Positions 52,665 to 63,500 of a stretch of 64,000 bases of DNA are shown one piece after another. The notes below the pieces were generated by a model that was not told where the DNA came from, made no database searches, and saw nothing but the letters and a program-made list of their open reading frames with translations. The stretch's first letter is position 1, and every line of letters begins with the position of its first letter. Made by a program: the position numbers and the translations under genes. This stretch comes from Methylobacterium platani (GTDB lineage: Bacteria > Pseudomonadota > Alphaproteobacteria > Rhizobiales > Beijerinckiaceae): positions 21,268 through 85,267 of the forward strand of contig NZ_LWHQ01000036.1 in assembly GCF_001653715.1 (NCBI RefSeq). The letters are read 5' to 3'.

Positions 52665-53098
52665 GTCTGCATCGACTCTCGAATCGCGCGAAGATCACCA
52701 GGGCGAAAGCGAAGGATCCGTCCCCGACACGGTCCCGGTCGTCCGTCTCGCGACGGGACCGCGACGTCAGGGATGGATGCTGGGAAACGGAGAATTTCGC
52801 AGTGAACCGATTATGCTCACCGGTTCATAATTTTCCGTTATCACAGGAGTATTGGCGCAGTCGTCCCGCAAGGACATTCTGCGAGCGATCAAGCGTCAAG
52901 GAATTTTTTCTTTACGGAATGTCATGGTCTCATCGATCGCCTGACGGGCGACGCGCCTCGCGGCGGAAGGGATGCCGCCGTGCCGCGCGCCGTCCTCGTC
53001 GAGGCCGGTCGATCGTCCGGCACCGAGGACGTGCGCGGCGGACGACCTCGACCGACGTCGTCCGGCGCAGGCGGCGTTCGACGATCGGACGGCCCGCC
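52665..53098. promoter_or_regulatory. promoter region of the che operon
   Basis: 434 bp between the soluble MCP stop and cheA, both leftward. An AT-rich patch at about 52795-52920 carries the inverted repeat TGAACCG / CGGTTCA (52803-52809 and 52821-52827) and TTCATAATTTTCCGTTATC, the likeliest cheA promoter zone. No gene is recognised. Confidence 0.45.
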
Positions 53099-54271
53099 TC
53101 AGAACAGGTCGATGCCGTCGAGCTCGTCCGCCGCCCCGGCCGGCGGCTGGGGCGAGGCCTGGCCCAGAACCTGGCGCCGCAGGCGGTCCCGGACCTCGCC
53201 GAGGGTGCAGGCCGCGATCATCGCCTCGGCCCAGCCCTGGTCGGCCTCGGCGCCCGGCGCGCCGAGGCCCCGCGCCGCGGCCTCGTCCGCCATCCGGCCG
53301 AGCTCGCGGGAGAGGGCCCGCAGCACGCCCTCGCCGTTCTGGAGGCGCTGCTTCGTCAGGTCCTGGAACTGCATCGCCACGATGGCGCCCGAGACGTCGG
53401 CGGTGATCGACTGCGTCGTCTCGGCGGTCTGCTGCAGGACGCCGGCGAAGCGGGAGGTCTGGGCGACGAGCGTCTGCATCACGGTGTGGACGCGCGCCTC
53501 GGCGCTGCGGCTCTCGTCCGAGACGTCGACGGTCGCGATGTCCTGGAGCAGGCCGTGGCTGCCGCGCAGGCCGGCGGCGACGGTGCCGATCTGCTCCTTG
53601 ATGGTGCCCGAGAGCGCGTTGATCGACTGCGCCAGCTGGCGGACCTCGTCGGCCACCACCGCGAAGGCCCGGCCCGCCTCGCCGGCCCGCGCCGCCTCGA
53701 TCTTGGCGTTGAGCGCCAGCAGGTTGGTCTGGCGGTTGATCGCCTCGATCTGCGCGACGCTGCCCTCGACCGCGCCGATCTCGCCCAGCACCCCGTCGAG
53801 CGCGCGCGCCGTCTCGCCGCCCTGGCGGGAGAGCCGGACGACCTTGTCCATCAGGGCGGCCAGCGTCTCGCCGAGCCCGGCGGCCACGTCCGCGAGGGGG
53901 ACCGAGCGGCCGTCGATCTCGACGGCCTGGATCGAGGCGACGAGGCCCTGGACGATCTCGGCCTGGTCGCGCGTCGTCGCGGCGATGCTCTCGAAGCGCC
54001 CGGTCAGGCCGTGGACGCTGTCCTCCATGTGGGCGGAGGCGAGGCCGAGCTCGCCGACGAGGGCCTCCAGCGCCCGCCGCTGCAGCACCGAGAGGCCGAG
54101 CCAGGATTGCAGGACGGCGACGGCGCCGGACATCTCGGGCTGCGCCTGCGTCGCGGGAAGAAGCGCCGCCGCGAGTACCGGAACCGGAGCCGGCACATCC
54201 GCGTTGCGGGATCGCATCCACCGTGGACGGGAGCGCTCCCGCGTCGCCTGCACCACTTCGGACATCATCAC
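53099..54271 (-). CDS. soluble MCP-like chemoreceptor
   Basis: A 390-residue protein without transmembrane helices. The middle carries a compact MCP signalling hairpin with INRQTNLLALNAKIEAARAGEAGRAFAVVADEVRQLAQSI, flanked by short helical arms. The N-terminal 60 residues are Pro/Ala-rich. The C-terminus ends ADELDGIDLF. Such cytoplasmic receptors form internal arrays or modulate CheA. It lies just upstream of the che operon and is divergent from the STAS and cheY genes (202-bp gap), so it belongs to the same system. Adaptation sites cannot be assigned with certainty. Confidence 0.85.
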   Translation of the reverse strand: MMMSEVVQATRERSRPRWMRSRNADVPAPVPVLAAALLPATQAQPEMSGAVAVLQSWLGLSVLQRRALEALVGELGLASAHMEDSVHGLTGRFESIAATTRDQAEIVQGLVASIQAVEIDGRSVPLADVAAGLGETLAALMDKVVRLSRQGGETARALDGVLGEIGAVEGSVAQIEAINRQTNLLALNAKIEAARAGEAGRAFAVVADEVRQLAQSINALSGTIKEQIGTVAAGLRGSHGLLQDIATVDVSDESRSAEARVHTVMQTLVAQTSRFAGVLQQTAETTQSITADVSGAIVAMQFQDLTKQRLQNGEGVLRALSRELGRMADEAAARGLGAPGAEADQGWAEAMIAACTLGEVRDRLRRQVLGQASPQPPAGAADELDGIDLF

Positions 54272-54473
54272 CCGCGCTCCGTCAGACCGTTCGTCGCCTT
54301 CCGCGCTCGGTTGCCGTCGCGATCGGTCGCGGTGACGCTACGGGCGTCATGCTTGCCGAAGCGTTAGCGTCTTGCCTGCGAGCGGACGGATGCATTCAAG
54401 AAAGTTTTACACAGTGCCGGCGTAATCTTCGGGACGAGGCGCCGTTGGGACGCGCCAGGACCCGATCGCCGTC

Positions 54474-54761
54474 ATGCCAGACCACCTCACCGTCACGATG
54501 CCGGGCGATTGCACGGTGCGCACGATCCGCACCCGTCACGGCGAGATCGCCGCCGCCCTCGCGGCCACCGCGAACCTCGCCCTCGACTGCACCGCGGTCG
54601 AGCGCGCCGACATCGCCTTCGTGCAGCTGGTCCTCGCGGCCGCCGGCACGGCGGAGCGGCAGTCCAGGCGGCTCACCCTCACCGGCGCCCCCGACGTCGT
54701 GCGCGGCGCCTTCGCGCGGGCCGGGCTTCCCGCGCACGCCGTCCTGGCTCCCGCCGCCTGA
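54474..54761 (+). CDS. STAS-domain protein
   Basis: A 95-residue single STAS (anti-sigma-antagonist-like) domain: LALDCTAVERADIAFVQLVLAAAGTAE, then RLTLTGAPDVVRGAFARAGL. The residue that is Ser or Thr in phosphorylatable SpoIIAA-type proteins falls at Ala in ADIAFVQL, so phospho-control by an anti-sigma kinase is doubtful. Small STAS proteins sit beside cheY and MCP genes in many alphaproteobacterial che clusters. It probably belongs with cheY, 45 bp downstream. Confidence 0.8.
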   Translation: MPDHLTVTMPGDCTVRTIRTRHGEIAAALAATANLALDCTAVERADIAFVQLVLAAAGTAERQSRRLTLTGAPDVVRGAFARAGLPAHAVLAPAA

Positions 54762-54806
54762 GCGCCCCCGCGCCCTTCCCCGCACGCCTTTCCCGGAGTT
54801 TCCCCC

Positions 54807-55172
54807 ATGGCCACCGTACTCGCCGTCGACGATTCCATGAGCATCCGCCAGATGATCAAGGTGGTCCTCGGACCGGCCGGGCACACCGTGATCGAGGCCG
54901 GGGACGGCGCCGAGGGCATCGCCAAGGCGAGGTCCAACCCGCTCAACCTCGTCATCACCGATCTCAACATGCCGGTGATGAACGGCCTCGAGATGATCAA
55001 GAACCTGCGCACGATGCCCGCCCTGACCGGCGTGCCGATCCTGTTCCTGAGCACGGAATCGGACGAGGGCATCAAGCAGCAGGCCAAGGCGGCCGGCGCG
55101 ACCGGCTGGATCACCAAGCCGTTCAAGCCCGAGCAGCTCCTCGCCGTGGTCGCCAAGCTGACGCGCGCCTGA
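54807..55172 (+). CDS. cheY: chemotaxis response regulator CheY
   Basis: A 121-residue single receiver domain. The acidic pocket is VDDS (8-10), the phospho-acceptor is Asp52 in LVITDLNMPVMNG, and the conserved Lys is in WITKPFKPEQ. LFLSTESDEGIK carries the conserved Thr/Ser position. It should carry the signal from CheA to the flagellar motor, or act as a phosphate sink. It follows the STAS gene in the opposite direction to cheA. Confidence 0.94.
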   Translation: MATVLAVDDSMSIRQMIKVVLGPAGHTVIEAGDGAEGIAKARSNPLNLVITDLNMPVMNGLEMIKNLRTMPALTGVPILFLSTESDEGIKQQAKAAGATGWITKPFKPEQLLAVVAKLTRA

Positions 55173-56132
55173 TCGCGCCGGCGAGCGCCCGCGGCCGTCC
55201 CGTCGGCCGTGTCGGGTATCCTGTTGCCTGCCCGAGTGCGATCGTCTTCGTGAAGATCGAAAATAGCAGAGAACGATCGACCCTCGACCTGATCCCGAGA
55301 GCCGGTTCGAGCGATTTTTCATCTGAAAATCTGAATCATCGCGTATATCCTACGCTCTCAGCTCATCCCGAAGTCAGCCGATCGAAGATCGGCTGACTTC
55401 GAGGGTGGGATCCCGGGATCGCACGGTTTTCTGGAGGCCTCCTTCGGGGTCAGTCCGCCTGCGCTGCACTGACGCCTCGGGATGAGGTTGAGGGCAGGAT
55501 ACATTCTGCCGTTCCCAGATTGTATTAAATAGAATTCCGCCGAGACCGACTCTCGGAGCCATGCCTTTCAAGGTAATTTTTACTGAAAGCTATCTGGCAT
55601 TGGCCTGATGTCGACGACGCCATCGTCTCTGGATCGGCATTCTGGTGTCCAGAGCGTTCTGGGACCCCGGATGCACCATCAAGCTTGGCCGTGCTCCAGC
55701 CGATTTTCGCAGAAATTCTAAGTATTCAAGCATCCAGAAGGAGTCGCTCTCAGAGTCTGTTTGACTTGAGCAAAGGATTTTGTCCCGCTCTGGACCTCAT
55801 CCTGAGGTCGTGTGTTGGAGGCATGATCCTCCTTTGACCTGTCATATGCGCCAAACAGGCTCTCAGGAATCACGATCCGGCTTCCGCATCCGACCACGTC
55901 CCCGCGTGATGCGCCCCCCATGCTTGCGACGCTGGATATCACGTCGCCGAAAGTCCACCGACACCCGGCGCGCAACCGACGATTGATTGTTTCGGATTGT
56001 AAGCGATTCATCTTGAAGATACATGCTCATCGCCCCGGCCCGCGCGTGATCTCAAGTCTATCTCGGCGTTTTTCTACTTGCCCCGTCTCCTTCCCTGGGT
56101 AATGTAGCCGATATGATGTCCCGGGGTGGCGC
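55173..56132. other. 960-bp intergenic region with repeats and no convincing gene
   Basis: GC content is lower than in the flanks, and short frames have no protein character. The region contains the fold-back unit at 55362-55486 and the palindrome ACCTCATCCTGAGGT at about 55795-55809. The right end holds the promoter of the RND efflux operon. GGTTCGAG near 55303 is not part of a tRNA cloverleaf. Confidence 0.5.
55362..55486. repeat. 125-bp element with terminal inverted repeats and an internal hairpin
   Basis: The ends are CTCATCCCGAAG and its near-complement CCTCGGGATGAG. Inside, GAAGTCAGCCGATC and GATCGGCTGACTTC form a perfect 14-bp stem with a GAA loop (55370-55400), and GGATCCCGGGATC adds a smaller palindrome. 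It has the form of a small non-coding mobile or REP-like element. No target-site duplication was established. Confidence 0.6.
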
Positions 56133-57404
56133 ATGCGCGGGTTCTCAATCGGCCTCGGGGCAGGAATCGTCGCGTCGCTCGGCGTGCTGGCGGCCTGGCC
56201 CAGTGCGGCGGACTGGCTGACCGCGCAGCGCGACAGGGTGAGCGCCTGGTGGCCCTCCGAGCGGGCGGGCACGCCGGGGGAGGGCGCGGTCAAGCAGCCG
56301 TCGCCCGCCGCCCGGGTCGCCGTCGAGGCGGCGCGCAGCGGCGACGTGCCGATCACCCTGTCGGGCATCGGCACCGTTCAGGCCTACAACACCGTCAGCG
56401 TGCGCTCGCGCATCGACGGCGAGATCACCCGGATCCTGTTCCGCGAGGGCCAGGACGTGAAGGCCGGCGATCCCCTCGCCATCATCGATCCGCGCCCGCT
56501 CCAGGCCCAGGCCGACCAGCAGGAGGCGACGCGGCTCAAGGACCAGGCCCTGCTCGACGGTGCCCTGCTCGATCTCCAGCGCTCCGAGGCCCTCGTCCTC
56601 AAGAACTTCGCCAGCCAGCAGCAGGTCGACCAGCAGCGGGCACTCGTCGCCCAATACCGGGCCCAGATCAAGAGCGACGAGGCCCAGATCGCCTATGCCC
56701 GCACCCAGCTCGCCTACACCACCGTCGCGGCGCCGATCACCGGCCGCACCGGCATGCGCCTCGTCGACCAGGGCAACACCGTCCGGGCCGGCGACGCCGC
56801 GGCGATCGTGGTGGTGACCCAGCTCCAGCCGATCTCCGTCGTCTTCACCCTGCCGGCCTCCGCCGTCGCGAGGAGCCGCCTGAGCCTCGGCGAGGTCAAG
56901 GCGCCGGTGCGGGTCTTCGGCGCCGACGAGCGCACGCTGCTGGATACCGGCACGGTCGAGCTCGTCGACAACCAGGTCGATCCCGCCACCGGCACGATCA
57001 AGCTCAAGGCGAGCTTCCCCAATGCGAAGCTGACGCTCTGGCCCGGCAACTTCGTCAACGGCCGCATCACCGTCGACGTCCGGTCCGAGGGCGTCACCAT
57101 CCCGCTCACCGCGCTCCGCCACGGCCCGCGCGGCGACTTCGTCTTCGTCGCCCAAGAATCCGGCAACGAGGCCGGCAAGGAGGGGAGCGGGGAGGGGCAA
57201 GGGGGCAGGCTCCACGTCGCGACCCGCTCCGTCACCCCGGGCCAGGCGAGCGGCGGCCGCGTCCTCGTCGAGAAGGGGCTGAAGGCCGGCGAGCGCGTCG
57301 TCACCGAGGGGCATTACCGGCTCGAGAACGGCACCCCGGTCACGATCGTCGAGACGCCGGAGCCGCCGGCGCGCCGCGAGCCCGCGGCCCGCTCCCCGAG
57401 CTGA
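56133..57404 (+). CDS. RND efflux periplasmic adaptor (MdtA-like membrane fusion protein)
   Basis: A 423-residue adaptor. The N-terminal signal/anchor is FSIGLGAGIVASLGVLAAW. Then come the barrel-sandwich hybrid halves (VSVRSRIDGEITRILFREGQDV and YTTVAAPITGRTGMRLVDQGN), a helical hairpin (about 120-175), a beta-barrel with VVFTLPASAV, and the membrane-proximal domain. It connects the inner-membrane pumps to an outer-membrane channel, whose gene is not in the window. It begins the efflux operon, 12 bp before the first permease gene. The C-terminal linker has an unusual EAGKEGSGEGQGG insert near residue 350. Confidence 0.92.
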   Translation: MRGFSIGLGAGIVASLGVLAAWPSAADWLTAQRDRVSAWWPSERAGTPGEGAVKQPSPAARVAVEAARSGDVPITLSGIGTVQAYNTVSVRSRIDGEITRILFREGQDVKAGDPLAIIDPRPLQAQADQQEATRLKDQALLDGALLDLQRSEALVLKNFASQQQVDQQRALVAQYRAQIKSDEAQIAYARTQLAYTTVAAPITGRTGMRLVDQGNTVRAGDAAAIVVVTQLQPISVVFTLPASAVARSRLSLGEVKAPVRVFGADERTLLDTGTVELVDNQVDPATGTIKLKASFPNAKLTLWPGNFVNGRITVDVRSEGVTIPLTALRHGPRGDFVFVAQESGNEAGKEGSGEGQGGRLHVATRSVTPGQASGGRVLVEKGLKAGERVVTEGHYRLENGTPVTIVETPEPPARREPAARSPS

Positions 57405-57416
57405 CGGGCCCTCTCC

Positions 57417-60400
57417 ATGTCGGCTCCCTTCATCCTGCGCCCGATCGCGACGGCGCTCCTCACCCTGGCGATGATCCTGCTCGGAATCATCGGCTATCTC
57501 GCCCTGCCGGTCTCGGCGCTCCCGGCGGTGGATTTCCCGACCATCCAGGTCACCACCGCCCGTCCGGGCGCCTCGCCCCAGGTGATCGAGACCTCGGTCA
57601 CCGCGCCGCTGGAGCATTACCTCGGCCAGATCGCCGGCCTGACCCGGATGAACTCGACCAGCGCCGCCGGTACCAGCCAGATCACCCTGCAATTCGACCT
57701 CGCCCGCCCGATCGCCGTCGCCGCCCAGGACGTCCAGGCCCAGATCAACGCCGCCTCCGGCTGGATGCCGGTCGGCCTGCTGCCCGGCCCGCCGACCTAC
57801 CGCCTCGTCAACCCGGCCGACGCGCCGGTGCTGATCCTGGCGCTGACCTCAGACATCCTGCCGCTGCACGCGGTCAGCGACCAGGCCCAGACCGAGGTGA
57901 TCCAGAAACTGTCGCAGGTGCCGGGCGTCGGCGCCGTGACGGTCGAGGGCGACCAGACCCGCGCCGTGCGGCTGAACGTCGATCCCGCCCGCCTCGCCGG
58001 GCTCGGCCTGTCGCTGGAGGATGTCCGGCGCGCCGTGGCGGCCTCCTCCAACGACCTGCCCAAGGGCAGCCTCGACGGGCCGCGCCAGGCCTTCCAGGTC
58101 GGCGCCAACGACCAGCTCCTCGAGGCCGAGGCGTTCCGCGACGTGGTGATCGCCTACCGCAACGGGGCACCGGTCCACCTTCGCGACATCGGCAGCACCC
58201 ATGACGGGGTCGAGAACACCGACCTCGCCGCCTGGTTCGACGGGAAACCCGCCATCCTCCTCGACATCCAGCGCCAGCCCGGCGCCAACACGCTGGAGGT
58301 CGTCGACGCGATCCACGCCCTGTTGCCGAAGCTGCGCGCCGCCCTGCCGCCCGCGCTCAGGGTCGCGGTCGTCACCGACCGCACCGTCTCGATCCGCGCG
58401 GCCATCGCCGACGTGCAGTCGACCCTGGTCCTCACCGTGGCGCTCGTCGTGCTGGTGGTGTTCCTGTTCCTGCGCAAGCTCTGGGCGACGGTGATCCCGA
58501 GCGTCGCGCTTCCCGTCTCGCTGATCGCGACCTTCGGGGCGATGGCGCTGCTCGGCTACTCCCTCGACAACCTGTCGCTGATGGCGCTCACCATCGCGTC
58601 GGGCTTCGTCGTCGACGACGCCATCGTGATGATCGAGAACATCGTGCGCCACATCGAGGCCGGCGAGGCGCCGCTGCCCGCCGCGCTCAAAGGCGCGCGC
58701 CAGATCGGCTTCACGGTGGTCTCGCTCACCGTCTCGCTGGTGGCGGTGTTCATCCCCCTGCTGCTGATGGGCGGCCTCGTCGGGCGGCTGTTTCGCGAAT
58801 TCGCCGTCACCCTCTCCCTCGCGGTGGTGATCTCAGGGGTGGTCTCCCTGACCCTGACCCCGATGATGTGCGCCCGGCTCCTCGAGCCGGAGCCGCCGGA
58901 CCACCGGCCGGGCCGGTTCGAGCGCTGGAGCGAGGCCGGATTCGAGGCGCTGACGCGCCTCTACATGCGCGGCGTCGACGGCGTGCTCGCGCATCGCCGC
59001 GCGACGCTCGCGGCGTTCGCCCTCACGGTGGCGGCGACCGCCTGGGGCTACGCCGCGATCCCGAAGGGCTTCATCCCCGAGCAGGATACCGGCCTCCTCG
59101 TCGGCACCACCGATGCGCCGCAGGACATCGCCTTCCCGGCCATGGCCGAGCGCCAGGGCCGCATCGCGGAGATCCTGCGGCAGGACCCGGCGGTGCGGGC
59201 GGTGTCGAGCTTCGTCGGCGCCGGCACCGTCAACCCGACCCTCAACACCGGCCGGCTCTACATCGACATCGGCCCGGCCGACCGGCGCGATCCGGCCCCG
59301 ATCGTCGTCGAGCGCCTGCGTCGGGCGGTCGACGGCGTGACGGGCATCGCCCTCCACCTCCAGGCGGCGCAGGATCTCACCATCGAGACCCGGGCCGCGC
59401 GCACGCAGTACCAGTACACGCTCCAGGCCCTCGACGAGGACCTCGTGCGCCGGTGGAGCCGGCGCCTGCTCGCGGCGCTCCGCGACGAGCCGGCGCTCGC
59501 CGACATCGCGAGCGACCAGCAGGACGAGGGCCTGCAGCTCGCGCTCACCATCGACCGCAAGGTGGCGGCGCGCTACGGCATCACCGTCGACGCCCTCGAC
59601 CAGGTCCTCTACGACGCCTTCGGCCAGCGCCAGATCGCGACGGTCTACGGCGCGCTCACCCAGTACCGGGTGGTGCTCGGGGTCGATCCGGCGCTCAAGG
59701 ACGCGCCCGACATCCTCGACCGGATCTACGTCACCCCCGGCACCTCGCGGGCGCTCACCGCGGGCGACGCCGCCAACGGCCTCGGCACCGGCTACCGCGA
59801 GGCCGGGGCGGCGGTGCCGCTCTCGGCCTTCGTGCAGGTCGAGCGCCGGACGGCGCCGCTCTCGGTCACCCATCAGGGCCTGTTCCCGGCCGCGACCCTG
59901 TCGTTCAACGTCGCGCCCGGCTCCTCTCTCGGGGAAGCCCTCGAGGCCCTGAGGCGGGCGGAAGGCCGGATCGGCCTGCCCGACACGGTGACGACCGGGC
60001 TCTCGGGCGCCGCGGCCGAGTTCGCCGCCTCGCTCCGGACCACCGGCATCCTGATCCTGGCGGCGATCGTCACGGTCTACATCGTGCTCGGCGTGCTCTA
60101 CGAGAGCGTCATCCACCCGCTGACCATCCTGTCGACCCTGCCCTCGGCGGGCCTCGGCGCGCTCCTCGCTCTGATGCTCGCCGGGATGCCGTTCGACCTC
60201 ATCGCGCTGATCGGGGTCATCCTGCTGATCGGCATCGTGAAGAAGAACGCCATCATGATGGTCGACTTCGCCCTGGAGGCGCAGCGCGAGCGCGGGGTCG
60301 CGCCCGAGGCGGCGATCCGCGAGGCCTGCCGCCTGCGTTTCCGCCCGATCATGATGACCACCTGCGCGGCGCTCCTCGGGGCGCTGCCGCTGGCGCTCGG

Positions 60401-60578
60401 CGAGGGGATCGGGGCGGAACTGCGCCGGCCGCTCGGGGTCGCGATCGTCGGCGGCCTGGTCGTGAGCCAGGTGCTCACCCTCTACACCACGCCGGTGATC
60501 TACCTCGCTTTCGACGCCCTGACGCGCCGCCGCGGACTCGAGCCCGCCGCCCTCGCGGCGGCGGAGCAGGCCCCGTGA
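57417..60578 (+). CDS. RND efflux permease, MdtB-like
   Basis: A 1053-residue, twelve-helix HAE1-type drug/proton antiporter. Tell-tale sites: the N-terminal FILRPIATALLTLAMILLG, the proton-relay Asp400-Asp401 in SGFVVDDAIVM, Lys943 in GIVKKNAIMMVDFA, and the repeated ILSTLPSAGLGALLALMLAG. The large periplasmic loops carry GLFPAATLSFNVAPG and the docking YDAFGQRQI motif. It pairs with a second, different permease encoded directly downstream, as in MdtBC, where a heteromeric B2C trimer forms. Substrates are unknown. Confidence 0.95.
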   Translation: MSAPFILRPIATALLTLAMILLGIIGYLALPVSALPAVDFPTIQVTTARPGASPQVIETSVTAPLEHYLGQIAGLTRMNSTSAAGTSQITLQFDLARPIAVAAQDVQAQINAASGWMPVGLLPGPPTYRLVNPADAPVLILALTSDILPLHAVSDQAQTEVIQKLSQVPGVGAVTVEGDQTRAVRLNVDPARLAGLGLSLEDVRRAVAASSNDLPKGSLDGPRQAFQVGANDQLLEAEAFRDVVIAYRNGAPVHLRDIGSTHDGVENTDLAAWFDGKPAILLDIQRQPGANTLEVVDAIHALLPKLRAALPPALRVAVVTDRTVSIRAAIADVQSTLVLTVALVVLVVFLFLRKLWATVIPSVALPVSLIATFGAMALLGYSLDNLSLMALTIASGFVVDDAIVMIENIVRHIEAGEAPLPAALKGARQIGFTVVSLTVSLVAVFIPLLLMGGLVGRLFREFAVTLSLAVVISGVVSLTLTPMMCARLLEPEPPDHRPGRFERWSEAGFEALTRLYMRGVDGVLAHRRATLAAFALTVAATAWGYAAIPKGFIPEQDTGLLVGTTDAPQDIAFPAMAERQGRIAEILRQDPAVRAVSSFVGAGTVNPTLNTGRLYIDIGPADRRDPAPIVVERLRRAVDGVTGIALHLQAAQDLTIETRAARTQYQYTLQALDEDLVRRWSRRLLAALRDEPALADIASDQQDEGLQLALTIDRKVAARYGITVDALDQVLYDAFGQRQIATVYGALTQYRVVLGVDPALKDAPDILDRIYVTPGTSRALTAGDAANGLGTGYREAGAAVPLSAFVQVERRTAPLSVTHQGLFPAATLSFNVAPGSSLGEALEALRRAEGRIGLPDTVTTGLSGAAAEFAASLRTTGILILAAIVTVYIVLGVLYESVIHPLTILSTLPSAGLGALLALMLAGMPFDLIALIGVILLIGIVKKNAIMMVDFALEAQRERGVAPEAAIREACRLRFRPIMMTTCAALLGALPLALGEGIGAELRRPLGVAIVGGLVVSQVLTLYTTPVIYLAFDALTRRRGLEPAALAAAEQAP

Positions 60579-63500
60579 ACCTCGCCGCCCCCTTCGTCGC
60601 GCGGCCGGTCGGGACCGCGCTCATCGCGCTGGGGCTCCTGCTGATCGGCCTCGTCGTCCTCACCCGGCTGCCGATCGCCTCGCTGCCCAACGTCGAGCGC
60701 CCGACCATCGTGGTCCAGGCGAGCCTGCCCGGCGCCAGCGCCGACACCGTCGCCACCTCGCTCGCCCAGCCGCTCGAGGACCGCCTCGGCCTGATCGCCG
60801 GGTTGACCGAGATGAGCGCGTTCAGCGCGACCGGCGGCACCTCGATCACGCTGCAATTCGCGCTCTCGAAGACCATCGACGCGGCCGCCGGCGACGTGCT
60901 GGCGGCGATCAACGCGGCGAGCCAGGACCTGCCCAAGAACCTGCCGCGCCCGCCGGTCTACTACAAGGCCAACCCCTCGAACCTCGCCGCGATCGTGCTG
61001 GCGCTGACCTCGGACATCCTGCCGCCGAGCGAGGTCTACGCGCTTGCCGACAGCGTCGTCTCCGCACGGCTCTCGGCCCTGCCCGGCGTCGCCCAGGTCT
61101 TCGTCTCGGGGGCGGAGCGGCGGGCGGTGCGGATCCGGGTCTCGCCGCGCCTGATGGCGAACATGCAGCTCTCCCTCGAGGAGGTGCGCGGGGCCGTCCG
61201 CGACGCGAGCCAGAACCTGCCGAAGGGCGCGGTGACGCTCGCCGACCAGACCTGGACGCTCGCGGCCGACGACCAGCTCGTCCGGGCCGAGGACTGGGCC
61301 GAGGTGATCGTCGCCTTCCGCAACGGCCGGCCGATCCGCCTCGGCGACGTCGCCGAGGTCGGCGACAGCGTCATCAACACGCGGACCGCCGGCTGGTTCA
61401 ACGGCGAGCGCGGCGTGGTGATCGCCGTCCGCAAGCAGCCCGACGCCAACGTGGTCGAGACGGTGGACGCCGTGAAGGCGGCCCTGCCCGAGCTCGCCCG
61501 CTGGCTGCCGCCCTCGCTCAAGGTGCACACGCTCTACGACCGCACGGTGCTGATCCGCGAATCGGTCGCCGAGGTCGCCCGCACCATCGCGATCGCGATC
61601 GGCCTCGTGATGGTCGTGGTCGCCCTGTTCCTGCGGCGCCTGACCGCCACCCTGGTGCCGGTGGCGAGCATCCCGGTGGCGCTCGCGCTCACCGTCGCGG
61701 CGATGGGCGCCCTCGGCTACTCCCTCGACAACTTGTCGCTGATGGCGCTCACCATCGCGGTCGGCTTCGTGGTCGACGACGCGGTGATCGTGGTCGAGGC
61801 GGTGGTGCGCCTGATGGAGGAGGGCCGCTCGGCGCCCGAGGCCGCCCTCGAGGCGGCGCGCCGGATGAGCGCCACCATCGTGGCCATCTCGGCCGCGCTC
61901 GCCGCGGCCCTGTTGCCGGTGCTGCTGATGCCCGACGTGGTCGGGCGCTACTTCCGCGAGTTCGGGCTGACGCTCGTCGCCGCGATCGTCGCCTCGGCCC
62001 TGGTCTCGCTGACCCTGGTGCCGATGCTGTGCGGCAGGCTGCCGAAGCGGGGGGCGGACCACCGCCCGGCCGTTCCGTCCCGCACGGCCCGCGCCTATCG
62101 GGCGAGCCTCGGCTGGTGCCTGCGCCGGCCGGGCCCCGCGCTCCTGGTGCTGGGGCTCAGCGCCGCGGGCTCGGCCGGGCTCTACGCCGCCCTGCCGAAG
62201 GGCTTCATGCCGCTGCAGGATACCGGGATCCTGCAGGTGAGGACGATCACCGTCGCGAACGTCTCCTTCGCCGCCATGGAGCGGCTGCAGCGCCAGGTCG
62301 CGACGGCCATCCTGAAGGAGCCCGCGGTGGCGGCCCTGAGCTCCTTCATCGGCGGCGACGGGTCGTCGCTCAGCAACGGCACGCTCTATGTCGGCCTGAA
62401 ACCCCTGGCGGAACGGCCCGGGGTCGAGGAGGTGGTGGACCGCCTGCGCGAGCGCCTCGCCCGCGTGCAGGGCGTGCGCACCTACTTCACGCCCCTGCAG
62501 GACCTGAGCCTCGGCGCCTCGGGCGGCGCCACGCGCTACCAGTACACGCTGGTCGGCCCCGACACGGACGCCCTCTGGACCGCCTCGGAGGCGATGCGCA
62601 AGCGCATGCTGGCGATGCCCGAGGTCACCGACGTGGTGACGAGCGCCGAGCGCGCCGGGCTGGAAGCGGGCGTCGTCATCGACCGGCAGCGGGCGGCGCA
62701 GTTCGGGGTGACGCCGCTCGCCATCGACAACACCCTCTACGATGCGTTCGGCCAGCGCCAGATCGAGACGATCTACCTGCCGTCGAACTACGCCCGCGTG
62801 GTGCTGGAGGTCGAGCCGGGCGCGCAGGGCAGCCCGTCCTCCCTCGCCGGCCTCTACGTCCCGGGGGCGAGCCCGGAGCGGCCGCAGGTGCCGCTCTCCG
62901 AGGTGATGCGACCCCGACGGGGCCACGCCGCGATGTGGCTGCGCCACCTCGACGGGATGCCGGGCGTGACGCTCTCGTTCAACACCCGGACGGGCGTGGC
63001 GATCGGCGCCGCGCTCGCGGCGATCCGTGCGGCGGAGGCGACGCTGCACCTGCCCGGCGAGATCAAGACGGGGTTTCGCGGTGAGGCGGCGGAGGCGGGC
63101 AAGTCCGGGACGCGCCAGATGCTGCTGTTCCTCGGGGCGGTCGCGGCGATCTACGTCGTGCTCGGGGTGCTCTACGAGAGCCTGATCCACCCGCTGACCA
63201 TTCTCTCGACCCTGCCCTCGGCGGTGTTCGGCGGATTGCTGGCGTTGTGCGCCACCGGCACGCCGCTGACGCTGGTGGCCTCGATCGCCTGCGTGCTGCT
63301 GGTCGGGATCGTGATGAAGAACGCCATCCTGATGGTCGACGTCGCGCTGAACCTTCAGCGCGAGCGGAGCCTTCCGGCCGACGAGGCGATCCTGGAGGCG
63401 GCCGTCGCCCGGGCGCGGCCGATCCTGATGACGACGCTGGTGGCGGCCCTGAGCGCGGTGCCGCTGGCGCTCGGCACCGGACCGGGCCACGAGCTGCGCC

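Noticed and set aside
55281..55330. tRNA gene suggested by GGTTCGAG
   Set aside because: No acceptor stem or cloverleaf could be formed around it.
58868..60574. N-terminal extension of the second RND permease gene
   Set aside because: The frame overlaps the first permease in another phase with Arg/Pro-rich nonsense; the true start is the GTG at 60575.
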